Shown here piece after piece: positions 9,801 through 17,253 of a DNA stretch of 40,054 bases. The DNA is taken from assembly GCA_015490875.1 (NCBI GenBank), contig WFWZ01000108.1, positions 1 to 40,054 of the forward strand, read 5' to 3'. The stretch comes from Planctomycetaceae bacterium (GTDB taxonomy: Bacteria; Planctomycetota; Planctomycetia; Pirellulales; Pirellulaceae). Within the stretch, counting starts at the first letter, position 1. Each line of letters begins with the position of its first letter. The notes under the pieces were generated by a model. The model was not told where the DNA came from. It made no database searches and worked only from the letters and a program-made list of their open reading frames with translations. Made by a program: the position numbers and the translations under genes.

Positions 9801-9862
9801 AAAGGAATCACCAGGAGGATCCCAGCGAGACGCGAGAAGAAACTTTGTCGGCGCGTAGGCAT
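6794..9862 (-). CDS. PSCyt1 c-type cytochrome / coiled-coil / WD40 protein
   Basis: A 1022-residue exported protein with the order: signal peptide (1-29, ending at LVAQ), a planctomycete cytochrome C (PSCyt1) domain with heme motif C58-LA-C61-H62 and a candidate axial Met in EPIMPPEDN (about 110-118), a first set of WD40-like repeats (about 150-490), a long charged coiled coil (about 494-700, rich in KQA/AEE heptads), and a second WD40 set (about 700-1015) with clear FSPDGRLLASGSGD and FSHDGQFIASSGAD repeats. Such proteins are common in Planctomycetota and are usually encoded next to DUF1549/DUF1553 genes; their biochemical role is not settled. The ATG at 9862 is 9 bases after the preceding gene's stop, and the 3' end overlaps the next gene, so the four genes behave as one transcription unit. 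Confidence 0.9.
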   Translation of the reverse strand: MPTRRQSFFSRLAGILLVIPFVFPQTLVAQDPLPVADGSKLESVSFTRDILPIFRKKCLACHNQSDKEGELVLESVATIRKGGDSGPAIVAGKPDASLLFVLARHADEPIMPPEDNDVGASNLTPDELARLRRWIELGAEEGKSTAEAKMDWRAIPEGPHPIFALAVAPNGRYLVASRGNRLTLYHLGARQRWTDLSDPALVRSGLYEKRPPAHLDYVQSVAFHPTRPIVASGGYRTIKIWQRVEPSGQIVAPAGGAPVLQADAARDTDVAVVLRGDGTVSWYRSGSTKSFAMWKADQALLALLSVSPDGTQIAVATKENRVEVRGTDGKIQGSRAFSEPVHAIALVDSKTLVVGLGDRVVVLANQPDHNKEGNQQSTSADKEGKKQSSQSVPPWPVVGELREGKGPVSALEPMAGQPTSVVAGGEDGMVRVWDVRAKKVMRRVSTGKPIRALAVSGDGKRMVVVHGDGLAGLWDLPTGKRIADWKVDPDWELELDRVRWKAELAKLRVNGANQDVKAAENRLKGEETNAKKASEEQKQASEALAKQKEALEKARKAFEQAKQKQQAAQEALQQEEKKLESVLAELKKVTEEIERLKKEKADTAEVQKRRSDLAKQEQAVRAKIGQLKSEHQKATAAVKPVRQELDKAEAAVKTAQTNLQSAERTAQRAAELVQRAKQELAEAKKVSEQLEAARRQADEARQAKEKTASPTMTFVAASFSRGGRFALTVSGDGRLYLWDAVTGAGLERAETGSAKVASLTCFGSQAILVGTSDGELKRWPLVPQWKLVQTIGDVTDAGSLADRVTALAFSPDGRLLASGSGDPSRSGQLRIWEWESGKLEKEIPEPHSDMVLDVAFSHDGQFIASSGADRFVKVFDVHSGKHVRSYEGHTSHVLGVAFSADDRLLASASADQSAKMWDARTGEQKRTIGGFKKEVTDIGFQGLTTNVLLAAGDPAVQLRRSDNGGVLRTFPGVSDYVYVVSSDRRGKRIAAAGHQSVVWVWSDDGKAWASFPYAGETLDSKK

Positions 9863-9871
9863 GTTAGCAGC

Positions 9872-12364
9872 TCACTTCTTGGATGGATTGGATGGACGAG
9901 GGTCCACGCGGAGTTTCAGCGGCATCGTGACGACAGCGAAATTGGTGTCCCTCGGCGCTGCCTCCTTTTTCGCTGACGCCACTTGAGCATCCGCCTGCTT
10001 CTTCAACGCCACGGCTTTCTTGTGACGCTCCTCCAGCGCGGCGACGCGCTTCGCTAGCTCGGATCGGTTAGCCTCCTCTTTCGCTTCCTTGAGTGCCTTG
10101 CGAGCCTCTTCCAACTCCTTGGACAACTGTTGCACCGCCGCCGCCAATCGTTTTTGCCTCGCCTCGGCCAATGCGAGAGCCTGCGGGTCGAATGGACGTT
10201 TCACTTTCGTCAGATCGCCACGCACCCAGAAAGTGTACGTGCCGGGACGGAGGTTGCCGTTCTTGAGAGACAGCGTGAGTTCCACGTCGCTCTTATTTTT
10301 GGCGATCGTCGCTCGGGCAACCGGAATCTCGCGAGGCAGCCCCATCACGGAAACGGCGACGGGATCTGCGAATCCCTCGGTGCGTTCGGCCTTGACTCGC
10401 AGTTTCACGTCGCTTCCCACTTGCCCGTGGACATCCGAGGGATCACCTCGCAAGACAACGGGCACGGCCACACCGTCGTCACGCACCTGCAAGAACCAGG
10501 AAGACGTCGGACGGACGCGAGCCGGATCGAACGGCTGGTTTCGCGTGCCCGTGGCGATCTCACCCAGCGTGACGGGATGCTCGACTCCATCGTTGCCGAC
10601 TCGACTCGTCGCCTTCAGCTGCACCGAGCTCAACGATGCAGGTGCATCATGTGTCGCCTGGAGTACGAGCCAGGCTTGAGTGCCACTCGACGTTTTCCAT
10701 GTCACCGGCTCAGCCTTGACGCCTTGGGGAAGTCCGAGTGCCTCGACTGTCACCTCGCGATCAAAACCTCCTCGTATTTCAGTCAATAGGCGAACGGCCA
10801 GCGATTCGCCTCGCCGAAGAACCAGTGGCCGTACGGGTACCGTGTTGTTGTTGGCAGTGCGCAGTTCTTGCGGCACCGCCACGATGCGACACTCCGGATG
10901 GGGCTCCCGGATGACCAGCCGATAGACAGCTCGAGGATCATTGCGTACTGAACCAAACTGATCGCGAAGCCACAGCCGATACGTTCCGTCGGCAGGAGCC
11001 GTCCAGAGCAATGCCGGATCGTCACTGCTCAGATGAAAGGGAGAACGGATGGTCGCGTTGCGGTCGGGAGGATCATCGACGAACGCGATATCGACGAGCC
11101 GCACATTACCCTTCGGATCCTTTTCCAATCGCTGCAGCAAGAAAGCCGGATCGGTATCCGCCCCCAAACGGTGACTGAGGACCTCGATCCAATACTGCTT
11201 CCCTTTCTGAGCTTCGAACTCATACTGGTCCTCGTCCCCTTCGGGATAAAATGATCCCGACACATCGCACGGCAAGTCCAATCGCTGAATTTGTACCTCA
11301 GACGATTCTGTTTCCACGACGACCGTTCCTTGTGCCACTCCGAGCGCCACGGTGCGCCCCGCAGGACTTGTGACAGCGAGTCCGGGAGCGCCGGAAACGA
11401 GGAGCGACGGGAACTGGGGAATCCAGGGACGCAGCAAGGCTACAGGCTCGCTCGCCGCCGAGGCCGACGAAGACGCGGCAACCAGCGTTCGACCCTGCCA
11501 GCGAAAGGGACTCGGTTTTCCCTGCGGCAAGTTCCATCCAAGCCACGTAAATGTCCGTTCCTCGTGGGGCGTTGCTGCTAAAGGCTTCACGGTGGCGACA
11601 AAGGGCTCCTCGTCGACCACCAATCGATAAAAATATTCTTCGCCGCCACCGTAGGTTTCATCGTGAAGGCGAATGAGGTAGTCGCCTTTCTTCGGGGCTT
11701 CGAAAAGCAACACTGGGTCACGTTCGACCGTGAACGCTTGAGCCAGTCGGCGCCCCGAGGTATCAAAGAGAGTGAGGACGGCGCTCAGACGCGAGTCGAT
11801 CTGTTGCGCAGCCAAGCGCACGGTGACGCGCTGGCCTTGCTCGAGATGCGTCTTGAAAAAGTGATGACTCCGTGCCGGAATTCGCCCATTGGCGACCGCT
11901 CCGATCGGCAGTTCGTACGCGTTTTCCGGTGTCACCGGGGTCCCCTTTACCACGAGTTCAGGGCGGTCCGATACCACAAAGGCTCGCGGATTGGAAATGC
12001 CCCACGCACCGATCGCTCGGACGTCGTAAGTACCGGGCGGCACATCCTTGGCAACGGTGACACGAAAATGGCCGTAACTCGGTTCGGGCGTGTCGGCGAA
12101 TTCGTCCGGAACTCTTCGGACGACTTCCGCGGTGATGCCGGAGTGAGAGAAGACCAGTTTCTCAAGCCGCCGGGCTGCCGGACCGCTCACCGTGACCTCC
12201 ACCGTCGAGCCTGCTTGTGCGCCGGGAGGAAAGACGGCATTAATCGTCGTGACGGGCAACTGGGCACTCAGAGGCAGAGGAACCCACAAGACGCACGCTG
12301 CCGCCAGCACCGACAGGATCGTTAGTGGTTGAACAAGAACTCTTTGGTGTTGATCACGGCCCAC
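9872..12364 (-). CDS. Secreted PPC-domain protein with C-terminal coiled coil
   Basis: An 830-residue predicted periplasmic or surface protein. A hydrophobic export segment (about 11-34) is followed by an IPT/TIG-like strand set (FPPGAQAGSTVEVTVSG), then bacterial pre-peptidase C-terminal (PPC) beta-sandwiches, recognisable by the HHFFKTHLEQGQRVTVRL and later DEDQYEFEAQKGKQYWIEV segments, further beta domains, and a C-terminal Lys/Glu/Ala coiled coil (about 725-805). No protease catalytic domain is visible. The start is GTG at 12364 with GAGG about 8 bases upstream; this overlaps the end of the DUF1549/DUF1553 gene by 43 bases. A shorter start inside the signal segment cannot be excluded. Its partner genes on both sides suggest it works with the exported cytochrome-like proteins. 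Confidence 0.82.
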   Translation of the reverse strand: MGRDQHQRVLVQPLTILSVLAAACVLWVPLPLSAQLPVTTINAVFPPGAQAGSTVEVTVSGPAARRLEKLVFSHSGITAEVVRRVPDEFADTPEPSYGHFRVTVAKDVPPGTYDVRAIGAWGISNPRAFVVSDRPELVVKGTPVTPENAYELPIGAVANGRIPARSHHFFKTHLEQGQRVTVRLAAQQIDSRLSAVLTLFDTSGRRLAQAFTVERDPVLLFEAPKKGDYLIRLHDETYGGGEEYFYRLVVDEEPFVATVKPLAATPHEERTFTWLGWNLPQGKPSPFRWQGRTLVAASSSASAASEPVALLRPWIPQFPSLLVSGAPGLAVTSPAGRTVALGVAQGTVVVETESSEVQIQRLDLPCDVSGSFYPEGDEDQYEFEAQKGKQYWIEVLSHRLGADTDPAFLLQRLEKDPKGNVRLVDIAFVDDPPDRNATIRSPFHLSSDDPALLWTAPADGTYRLWLRDQFGSVRNDPRAVYRLVIREPHPECRIVAVPQELRTANNNTVPVRPLVLRRGESLAVRLLTEIRGGFDREVTVEALGLPQGVKAEPVTWKTSSGTQAWLVLQATHDAPASLSSVQLKATSRVGNDGVEHPVTLGEIATGTRNQPFDPARVRPTSSWFLQVRDDGVAVPVVLRGDPSDVHGQVGSDVKLRVKAERTEGFADPVAVSVMGLPREIPVARATIAKNKSDVELTLSLKNGNLRPGTYTFWVRGDLTKVKRPFDPQALALAEARQKRLAAAVQQLSKELEEARKALKEAKEEANRSELAKRVAALEERHKKAVALKKQADAQVASAKKEAAPRDTNFAVVTMPLKLRVDPRPSNPSKK

Positions 12365-14832
12365 AGGATGTCCTCATACGCCTCTTGCTGGTTCTTTTTC
12401 GACTGGAGGTACTCAATGGCGGTTTTCATTTCTCGCTCCGTCGGATGCCGTGCGAACGCCGCCAGGTAGATCGTGCGAATGTTCTCCTCCGGGGTTGCCT
12501 TGGCTGCAGCAAGCTGGGCTGCACGCCCCTTCTTGAGTTTCGACTGGATCTCCGACGAATTGATCAAGTGCAATGTCTGCCCCAAATTGGCTTCCGACGA
12601 CCGTTCGCACTCACAGGCACTGGCTGCTTGAGGGCGTCCGAAAACCGTCAAGAAATACGATGGGAAGCCACTATCGGGCAATTGAACCGCTCGCGTTCCG
12701 ACTGGGACCGTCCCGAAGTTGGTCTGGTCTCCAGTGACCGCGTCGATCGCGTCCAACAACACTTCCGCGTGCAAGCGGCGAGGGTAGAACCTCGAGTAGT
12801 TCTGACGATCGTCGACGTTCCATTGATTGGGTTCGGCCGAAAGTTGGTAGGCTCGCGAATTGGCAATTGTGCGGATCAACCCCTTCAAGTCATAGCCGCT
12901 TTCGACAAATTGCCGCGCCAGCTTTTCCAATAGCTCCGGATGTGTCGCTGGATTCGTCACCCGCATGTCATCCTCCGGCTCAACGAGTCCTCGACCGAAG
13001 AAGTGTTTCCAATAGCGGTTGACCAGAGCCTTGGCAAAGAACGGATTGTCCGAAGCCGTCATCCAGTCGACCAGGGCGACGCGTGGATCCTGGTGAGGCT
13101 CGAGCTTGACGGGGGAAGCTCCCAAACCGGTCGGCAAGACGTCTTGTCCAGTCTTCGGATTGCGAGCCGAGGCTGTTCCCCGCTGGTGAAAGATGCGCTC
13201 TTCGTTGGCACGGCTTCCCGGCTTGCGTCCTACACGCGAGAAGAACGCCACGAGGCCGTAATAATCCTGCTGACTCCACGCTTCGAACGGATGGTGGTGG
13301 CACCGAGCACACTGGATGCGGAGCCCCAGGAACAATTGAGCGGTGTCTTCCACCTGAGAGGGCGCGTCACGCACCTGGCGATACCAGGCGACGGCAGGAT
13401 TTGTGCGCACTGTACCCGTTGCTGTCAGGATCGCGCGGACGAACTGATCGTACGGCATGTTGTCGGCCATGGCCGTCCGAATCCACTCGTGGAAGGCAAA
13501 GGTCTGGTAGCGGTCTTCGTCCCGGTTGCGTCGGTTGCGAAGAATGGCGGCCCACTTGGTTGCGAAGTAGTCGGCGTAGTCATCCGAGGCCAGGAGGGTT
13601 TCGATCCATTGCGAACGTTTCTCCGGATCGGTGCTAGCCAGGAAGGCTCGAGTCTCCTCGATCGTGGGCAATCGCCCGGCGATGTCGATTGTGACGCGGC
13701 GCAAGAAGGTGGCGTCGTCACAGAGTGGCGATGGAGGCAGTCCCAAAGCGCGGAGTTTGCCAAAGACTTCACGATCGATGACATTGTCGGTCGACGGGAG
13801 AACGACGTCGGCTGCGCCGAGCGGGATCGTGGCGCGAAAGACGCCTACGTGGCTCTGGTAACGAGCCATCACGGCGACACTGCCTGCCAATGTTCCGGTC
13901 GTGACCAATCCCGTCTCTGAAGTCGATGCCATTTCTGTGTCATTCGCTTCGAACTGAGCCATGCGAGTGACATCTTCGGTCGACCCGTCGCTGAAGTGAG
14001 CCACGACCGCGAGTTGCTGCGTAGCCTCCTTGGACAAAGTTCGCTCGGATGGGATGACCTCGATGCGCACGACGGTCGGAGCGTTGGGATCGCCGGTCGG
14101 CATCCCCTGTCCAATCCAGCGGCGCAGGAGTCGATAGGCAGGCGAATCGGGCTCGAGTCGCTGGCCGCCTCCGTGAGGCACCAAAGCGGCCGCCTTTAGC
14201 AAAAGGAGACTCCGGTCTGGGGCAGCCGGGAAGAGACGCCGGCCGCGGCCCTCTTTCACCAGCCATTCATAGTCATCGGCGGGCTCAAATCCCAGAAGCG
14301 ATAACCGAAAACCATTTTGGCCACCCGACTTGCCATGGCAACCTCCACCGTTACAGCCGTACTTGGTGAAGATCGGCACGACCTGGTTGGCGAAGTGGAC
14401 CGGGACTTCGGCGGTGCAATGTTCGACACGAACCTTCAGTTCGGCCTTGGGGCCGCCTTGAACTTCCGCCGTGATCGTCGCTTCACCATCGGCCAGCGGC
14501 TGAACGTAGCCGGTGGCGTCGACCGTGAGAATCCCGGCGGGCTCGGCGCGGTACGTCACCTTTCGGGTCCAGTCCCGGAGCGCCCCCGAGCGGTGACGGC
14601 CGGTGACGATTAGTTGTTGCCGGGCATCCCGGCCCACTAGCACCACCTCTGAGCGTCCCGTTTCGATTTCGAGAGCTATCAAGGGATCGGGATCAGGAGT
14701 CTCCTTGCGTGCCCGATCCGGTTCGGCGGCCGTGCCGCTGGCCGAGAGGAGGAGCACGAAGCCAAGAAGACCGCAACAACGGCCGAACCACGGAGACATC
14801 AGGGGAAACGTGGAGCGATAGTGGCGTGGCAT
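12322..14832 (-). CDS. DUF1549/DUF1553 (PSCyt2-PSD1) protein with BIG2 domain
   Basis: An 836-residue exported protein and first gene of the operon. After a signal peptide (hydrophobic FGRCCGLLGFVLLLSASG) come a bacterial Ig-like (BIG2) domain (about 30-135), a cytochrome-like segment with an unusual C160-NGGG-C165-H166 spacing, another Ig-like strand set, the DUF1549/PSCyt2 domain containing FLRRVTIDIAGRLPT and the C508-AR-C511-H512 heme-type motif, and the DUF1553/PSD1 domain with NPFFAKALVNRYWKHFFGRG. These proteins are a hallmark of Planctomycetota and related phyla and are mostly of unknown function. The ATG at 14832 was chosen because AAGGA lies 7-8 bases upstream; a GTG at 14889 has no such site. 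A sigma70-like promoter lies about 80 bases upstream. Confidence 0.92.
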   Translation of the reverse strand: MPRHYRSTFPLMSPWFGRCCGLLGFVLLLSASGTAAEPDRARKETPDPDPLIALEIETGRSEVVLVGRDARQQLIVTGRHRSGALRDWTRKVTYRAEPAGILTVDATGYVQPLADGEATITAEVQGGPKAELKVRVEHCTAEVPVHFANQVVPIFTKYGCNGGGCHGKSGGQNGFRLSLLGFEPADDYEWLVKEGRGRRLFPAAPDRSLLLLKAAALVPHGGGQRLEPDSPAYRLLRRWIGQGMPTGDPNAPTVVRIEVIPSERTLSKEATQQLAVVAHFSDGSTEDVTRMAQFEANDTEMASTSETGLVTTGTLAGSVAVMARYQSHVGVFRATIPLGAADVVLPSTDNVIDREVFGKLRALGLPPSPLCDDATFLRRVTIDIAGRLPTIEETRAFLASTDPEKRSQWIETLLASDDYADYFATKWAAILRNRRNRDEDRYQTFAFHEWIRTAMADNMPYDQFVRAILTATGTVRTNPAVAWYRQVRDAPSQVEDTAQLFLGLRIQCARCHHHPFEAWSQQDYYGLVAFFSRVGRKPGSRANEERIFHQRGTASARNPKTGQDVLPTGLGASPVKLEPHQDPRVALVDWMTASDNPFFAKALVNRYWKHFFGRGLVEPEDDMRVTNPATHPELLEKLARQFVESGYDLKGLIRTIANSRAYQLSAEPNQWNVDDRQNYSRFYPRRLHAEVLLDAIDAVTGDQTNFGTVPVGTRAVQLPDSGFPSYFLTVFGRPQAASACECERSSEANLGQTLHLINSSEIQSKLKKGRAAQLAAAKATPEENIRTIYLAAFARHPTEREMKTAIEYLQSKKNQQEAYEDILWAVINTKEFLFNH

Positions 14833-14909
14833 GGCGGATTCCTTTTCCAAGGCGGGACCCTCCGAGGGCGCAAAGGGGGCTGCCGGCACGGCGGCCGAAA
14901 CTTGAGCGA

Positions 14910-14938
14910 ATTATCGCATCAATGGGCATGGATTGCAA
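14910..14938 (-). promoter_or_regulatory. Sigma70-like promoter of the cytochrome/WD40 operon
   Basis: Read on the minus strand, TTGCAA (14938-14933) is followed after exactly 17 bases by GATAAT (14915-14910), a good match to -35/-10 boxes. Transcription would begin near 14903, leaving about a 70-base leader before the ATG at 14832. It is the only strong promoter match I see in the 278 bases between this operon and the divergent SAM-hydrolase gene. Prediction from sequence only. Confidence 0.55.
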
Positions 14939-15110
14939 GTTTCTCGAGGAGTTGACCCACTTGCCATACGCCGCGAAGGGGCTCAAGAAAGGCTTTTCCG
15001 AGGTGCATCGAAGCGGTGTAGCCGGGGAGCGTCGCTCGCGGTAGTCTGTTACCTGTCTTCCTTCCTGCGTCCACTTGCTTTGATCATCGTTCCATTTTCC
15101 ACGGCCCGTC

Positions 15111-15950
15111 ATGACCGGCACGATCACGTTTCTGACGGACTTCGGCACCGATGCTCCGTATGTGGCCCAAATGAAGGGGGTAGTGCTGAGTATTGCACCG
15201 CACGTGAGGCTCGTCGATCTCAGCCACGCCGTGCCGCCTCAGTCGGTGCGTCTGGGAGCCATCGTGTTGGCCGACTGCGTCCGCTGGTTTCCTCCGGGAA
15301 CCGTTCACGTGGCCGTCGTCGATCCGGGAGTGGGCACCGACCGGCCCATCTTGGCTGCGGAGATCGGAACGTGGCGTTTCGTCGCCCCGGACAATGGTCT
15401 TTGGTCGTTGCTGACCAGGCGTTTCCCGATTCACCGCGTCGTACGGCTTGCCGAATCGAGCTACTGGAACAGTCCGGTCAGCCCGACATTCCACGGTCGC
15501 GACATCATGGCTCCGGTGGCCGCTTACTGGGCCAGTGGAACTCCGATCGAGGCCTTTGGTCCGCCGGCTCAAATTGAGTGCCCGTTGGCTTGGCCGTCGC
15601 CGGAGATTCACGACGATCGGATCGTGGGCCAGGTCATCGCTGCGGACTCGTTCGGCAACCTCGTCACCAACATCACGCAAAGCGAGTTGGCGAAACTTGG
15701 GGAGTCGCCCGGCAAGCGACACGTCGTTGTGGGAGACGACTCGGTCCTTCGGTTCGTAACAACCTATGGGGAAGCAGCACCGGACGACCTGGTGGCGCTT
15801 GTCGGCTCGTCCGGCCGACTCGAGTTGGCCGTGGTCGGCGGAAGTGCGGCCAGGCGGCTGGGCGTGGATGTTCCCGACCGGTGCGCGGCGTCGCTAGTCG
15901 ATGCAATGGACCGGCCACTGAAAGTCATGGTCGAGGCGGTTCGGCGGTGA
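15111..15950 (+). CDS. SAM hydroxide adenosyltransferase (DUF62 family)
   Basis: A 279-residue member of the fluorinase/chlorinase-related family (PF01887 and its C-terminal barrel). In most bacteria these enzymes hydrolyse S-adenosylmethionine to adenosine and methionine rather than halogenating it. Visible motifs: ITFLTDFGTDAPYVAQMKG at the N-terminus with the substrate Asp, VDLSHAVPPQ, VHVAVVDPGVGTDR, FVAPDNGLWS, and the FHGRDIMAPVAA segment; together they cover the N-terminal domain, followed by the small beta-barrel domain with ADSFGNLVTNI. Length is normal. No clear Shine-Dalgarno site precedes the ATG. The stop codon overlaps the start of the next gene (GTGA), implying coupled translation with the RmlD-like reductase, a pairing whose functional meaning I cannot state. 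Confidence 0.92.
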   Translation: MTGTITFLTDFGTDAPYVAQMKGVVLSIAPHVRLVDLSHAVPPQSVRLGAIVLADCVRWFPPGTVHVAVVDPGVGTDRPILAAEIGTWRFVAPDNGLWSLLTRRFPIHRVVRLAESSYWNSPVSPTFHGRDIMAPVAAYWASGTPIEAFGPPAQIECPLAWPSPEIHDDRIVGQVIAADSFGNLVTNITQSELAKLGESPGKRHVVVGDDSVLRFVTTYGEAAPDDLVALVGSSGRLELAVVGGSAARRLGVDVPDRCAASLVDAMDRPLKVMVEAVRR

Positions 15951-17008
15951 TTAGAAGAAGCGAACTGGAGATACCGACGAAACTGACGGCGTGGCCACCA
16001 CCTCCGCTACCGCTTTTGATAACGGGCGTGGCGGGCGTGGCCGGCTACCAGGCGCTCGCCTATTTCCAACAACTCTATCCCGGCCAGGTGATCGGGACGC
16101 GACGTAGCGACAATTGGCCGCTCGACCGCCCCGGAATCGTGCCGTGCGACGCCGGGGATGAACGGCGATTAGCCGAGCTTTTCGAAGACTACCAGTTTCA
16201 ATCGGTGCTCAATGCGGAAGGCCACTGCCGGCTGAAGGCATGCGAGTGCGATCCCGAGTTGGCTTATCGCGCGAACGTGGCGAGCGCTCGAGCCCTCTCA
16301 CGTGCTATCGGCGGAGCACGCGTCCGGATCGTCCACCTGTCGATCGATCTGGTTTTTTCGGGGCTTCACGGAGCACCGTATTGCGAGGAGGACGAGCCGG
16401 ATCCGGTGACCGTCTATGGGCAGGCGATGTGGGAAACCGAGCAGTGGCTGGGGCGGCAGCCCAACTGCTGCATCCTTCGAATCAGCTTGCCCATGGGGCG
16501 GTCTTTCAATGGCCATGCGGGAGCCGTCGACTGGATCGAGTCCCGCTTCCGCAAGGGGCGCCCTGCCACGCTCTACTTCGACGAGATCCGCACGCCGCAC
16601 TACGCTGATTGCCTCAACCGACTCTGCCACGACTTGCTGACTCGAGACATCTGTGGCACCTTCCACGCAGGTGGGCCGATCGAGATGAGTCTCTACCAGA
16701 TTGCGCAGGTGATCAACCGAGCGGGCGGATATGCGCCGGAATTGCTCAAAGGGTGCTGGCGCACCGAAGCGGGGCCGGTGCCACCTCGAGCTGGCGACGT
16801 GCGACTTGATTCGTCCAAACTTGCCAAGCTGCTTGGGTACCCTCCGATGGCTCCGTGGCCATATGACTCGAGTTGGTTCCCGACCGACCGTGATTGGCAC
16901 TGGCGAGACCGCACGGGCGCGGAGTCCCCCGAGTTGGTTGAGCGTCTTCTGTGCCGGAATCCCTCTCGCTCAAACGGCTGCTCCCCCTGTGCGGAGGGGC
17001 TAATCTGA
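15947..17008 (+). CDS. RmlD-like NAD(P)-dependent sugar-nucleotide reductase
   Basis: A 353-residue short-chain dehydrogenase/reductase of the RmlD/sugar-nucleotide-binding type. The dinucleotide loop TGVAGVAGY occurs near residue 25, a SVLNAEGHCRLKACECDPELAYRAN block matches the conserved NxxAxxxVxxxExxPxxAxxxN region of RmlD, and VHLSIDLVFSG matches the S-T/I-D-x-V-F strand. The active-site Y-x-x-x-K, however, reads Y157-GQA-M161: the lysine is replaced by methionine. The start is the GTG at 15947, sharing GTGA with the stop of the upstream gene and preceded by GAGG at about 9 bases; the open frame further upstream lies inside the SAM-hydrolase gene. dTDP-rhamnose synthesis partners (RmlA/B/C) are not in the window, so substrate is open. 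Confidence 0.82.
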   Translation: MIRRSELEIPTKLTAWPPPPLPLLITGVAGVAGYQALAYFQQLYPGQVIGTRRSDNWPLDRPGIVPCDAGDERRLAELFEDYQFQSVLNAEGHCRLKACECDPELAYRANVASARALSRAIGGARVRIVHLSIDLVFSGLHGAPYCEEDEPDPVTVYGQAMWETEQWLGRQPNCCILRISLPMGRSFNGHAGAVDWIESRFRKGRPATLYFDEIRTPHYADCLNRLCHDLLTRDICGTFHAGGPIEMSLYQIAQVINRAGGYAPELLKGCWRTEAGPVPPRAGDVRLDSSKLAKLLGYPPMAPWPYDSSWFPTDRDWHWRDRTGAESPELVERLLCRNPSRSNGCSPCAEGLI

Positions 17009-17253
17009 CGGTTCGGCAGAATCTGCGGGGGTCAGGCGGAAAAACGGAGGAGTTGAGAGACGCCAAACTCGTGCAGGATTTTCCAACCACGATTATTCTG
17101 AAAGTTAATTCCCGCGTCGGTCCAGCCGAGCGGGCGAGTGGGCCTGGGCACTTCAAGGCCCTTTCAGGGGCGGCTTTTCACAGGGAACAGCAGGGCAGGT
17201 ATTCACCTACCTAATTTTTCTATCGACATCAGAGAAAGAGGCACGCGCACGCC

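Noticed and set aside
14833-15110. SAM riboswitch ahead of the SAM-hydrolase gene
   Set aside because: I could not find the conserved helices or core motifs of any SAM riboswitch class in this leader.
17195-17219. Terminator-like hairpin AGGTA-N6-TACCT followed by AATTTTT
   Set aside because: The stem is only five base pairs, too weak for a confident terminator, and it lies near the next gene's start.
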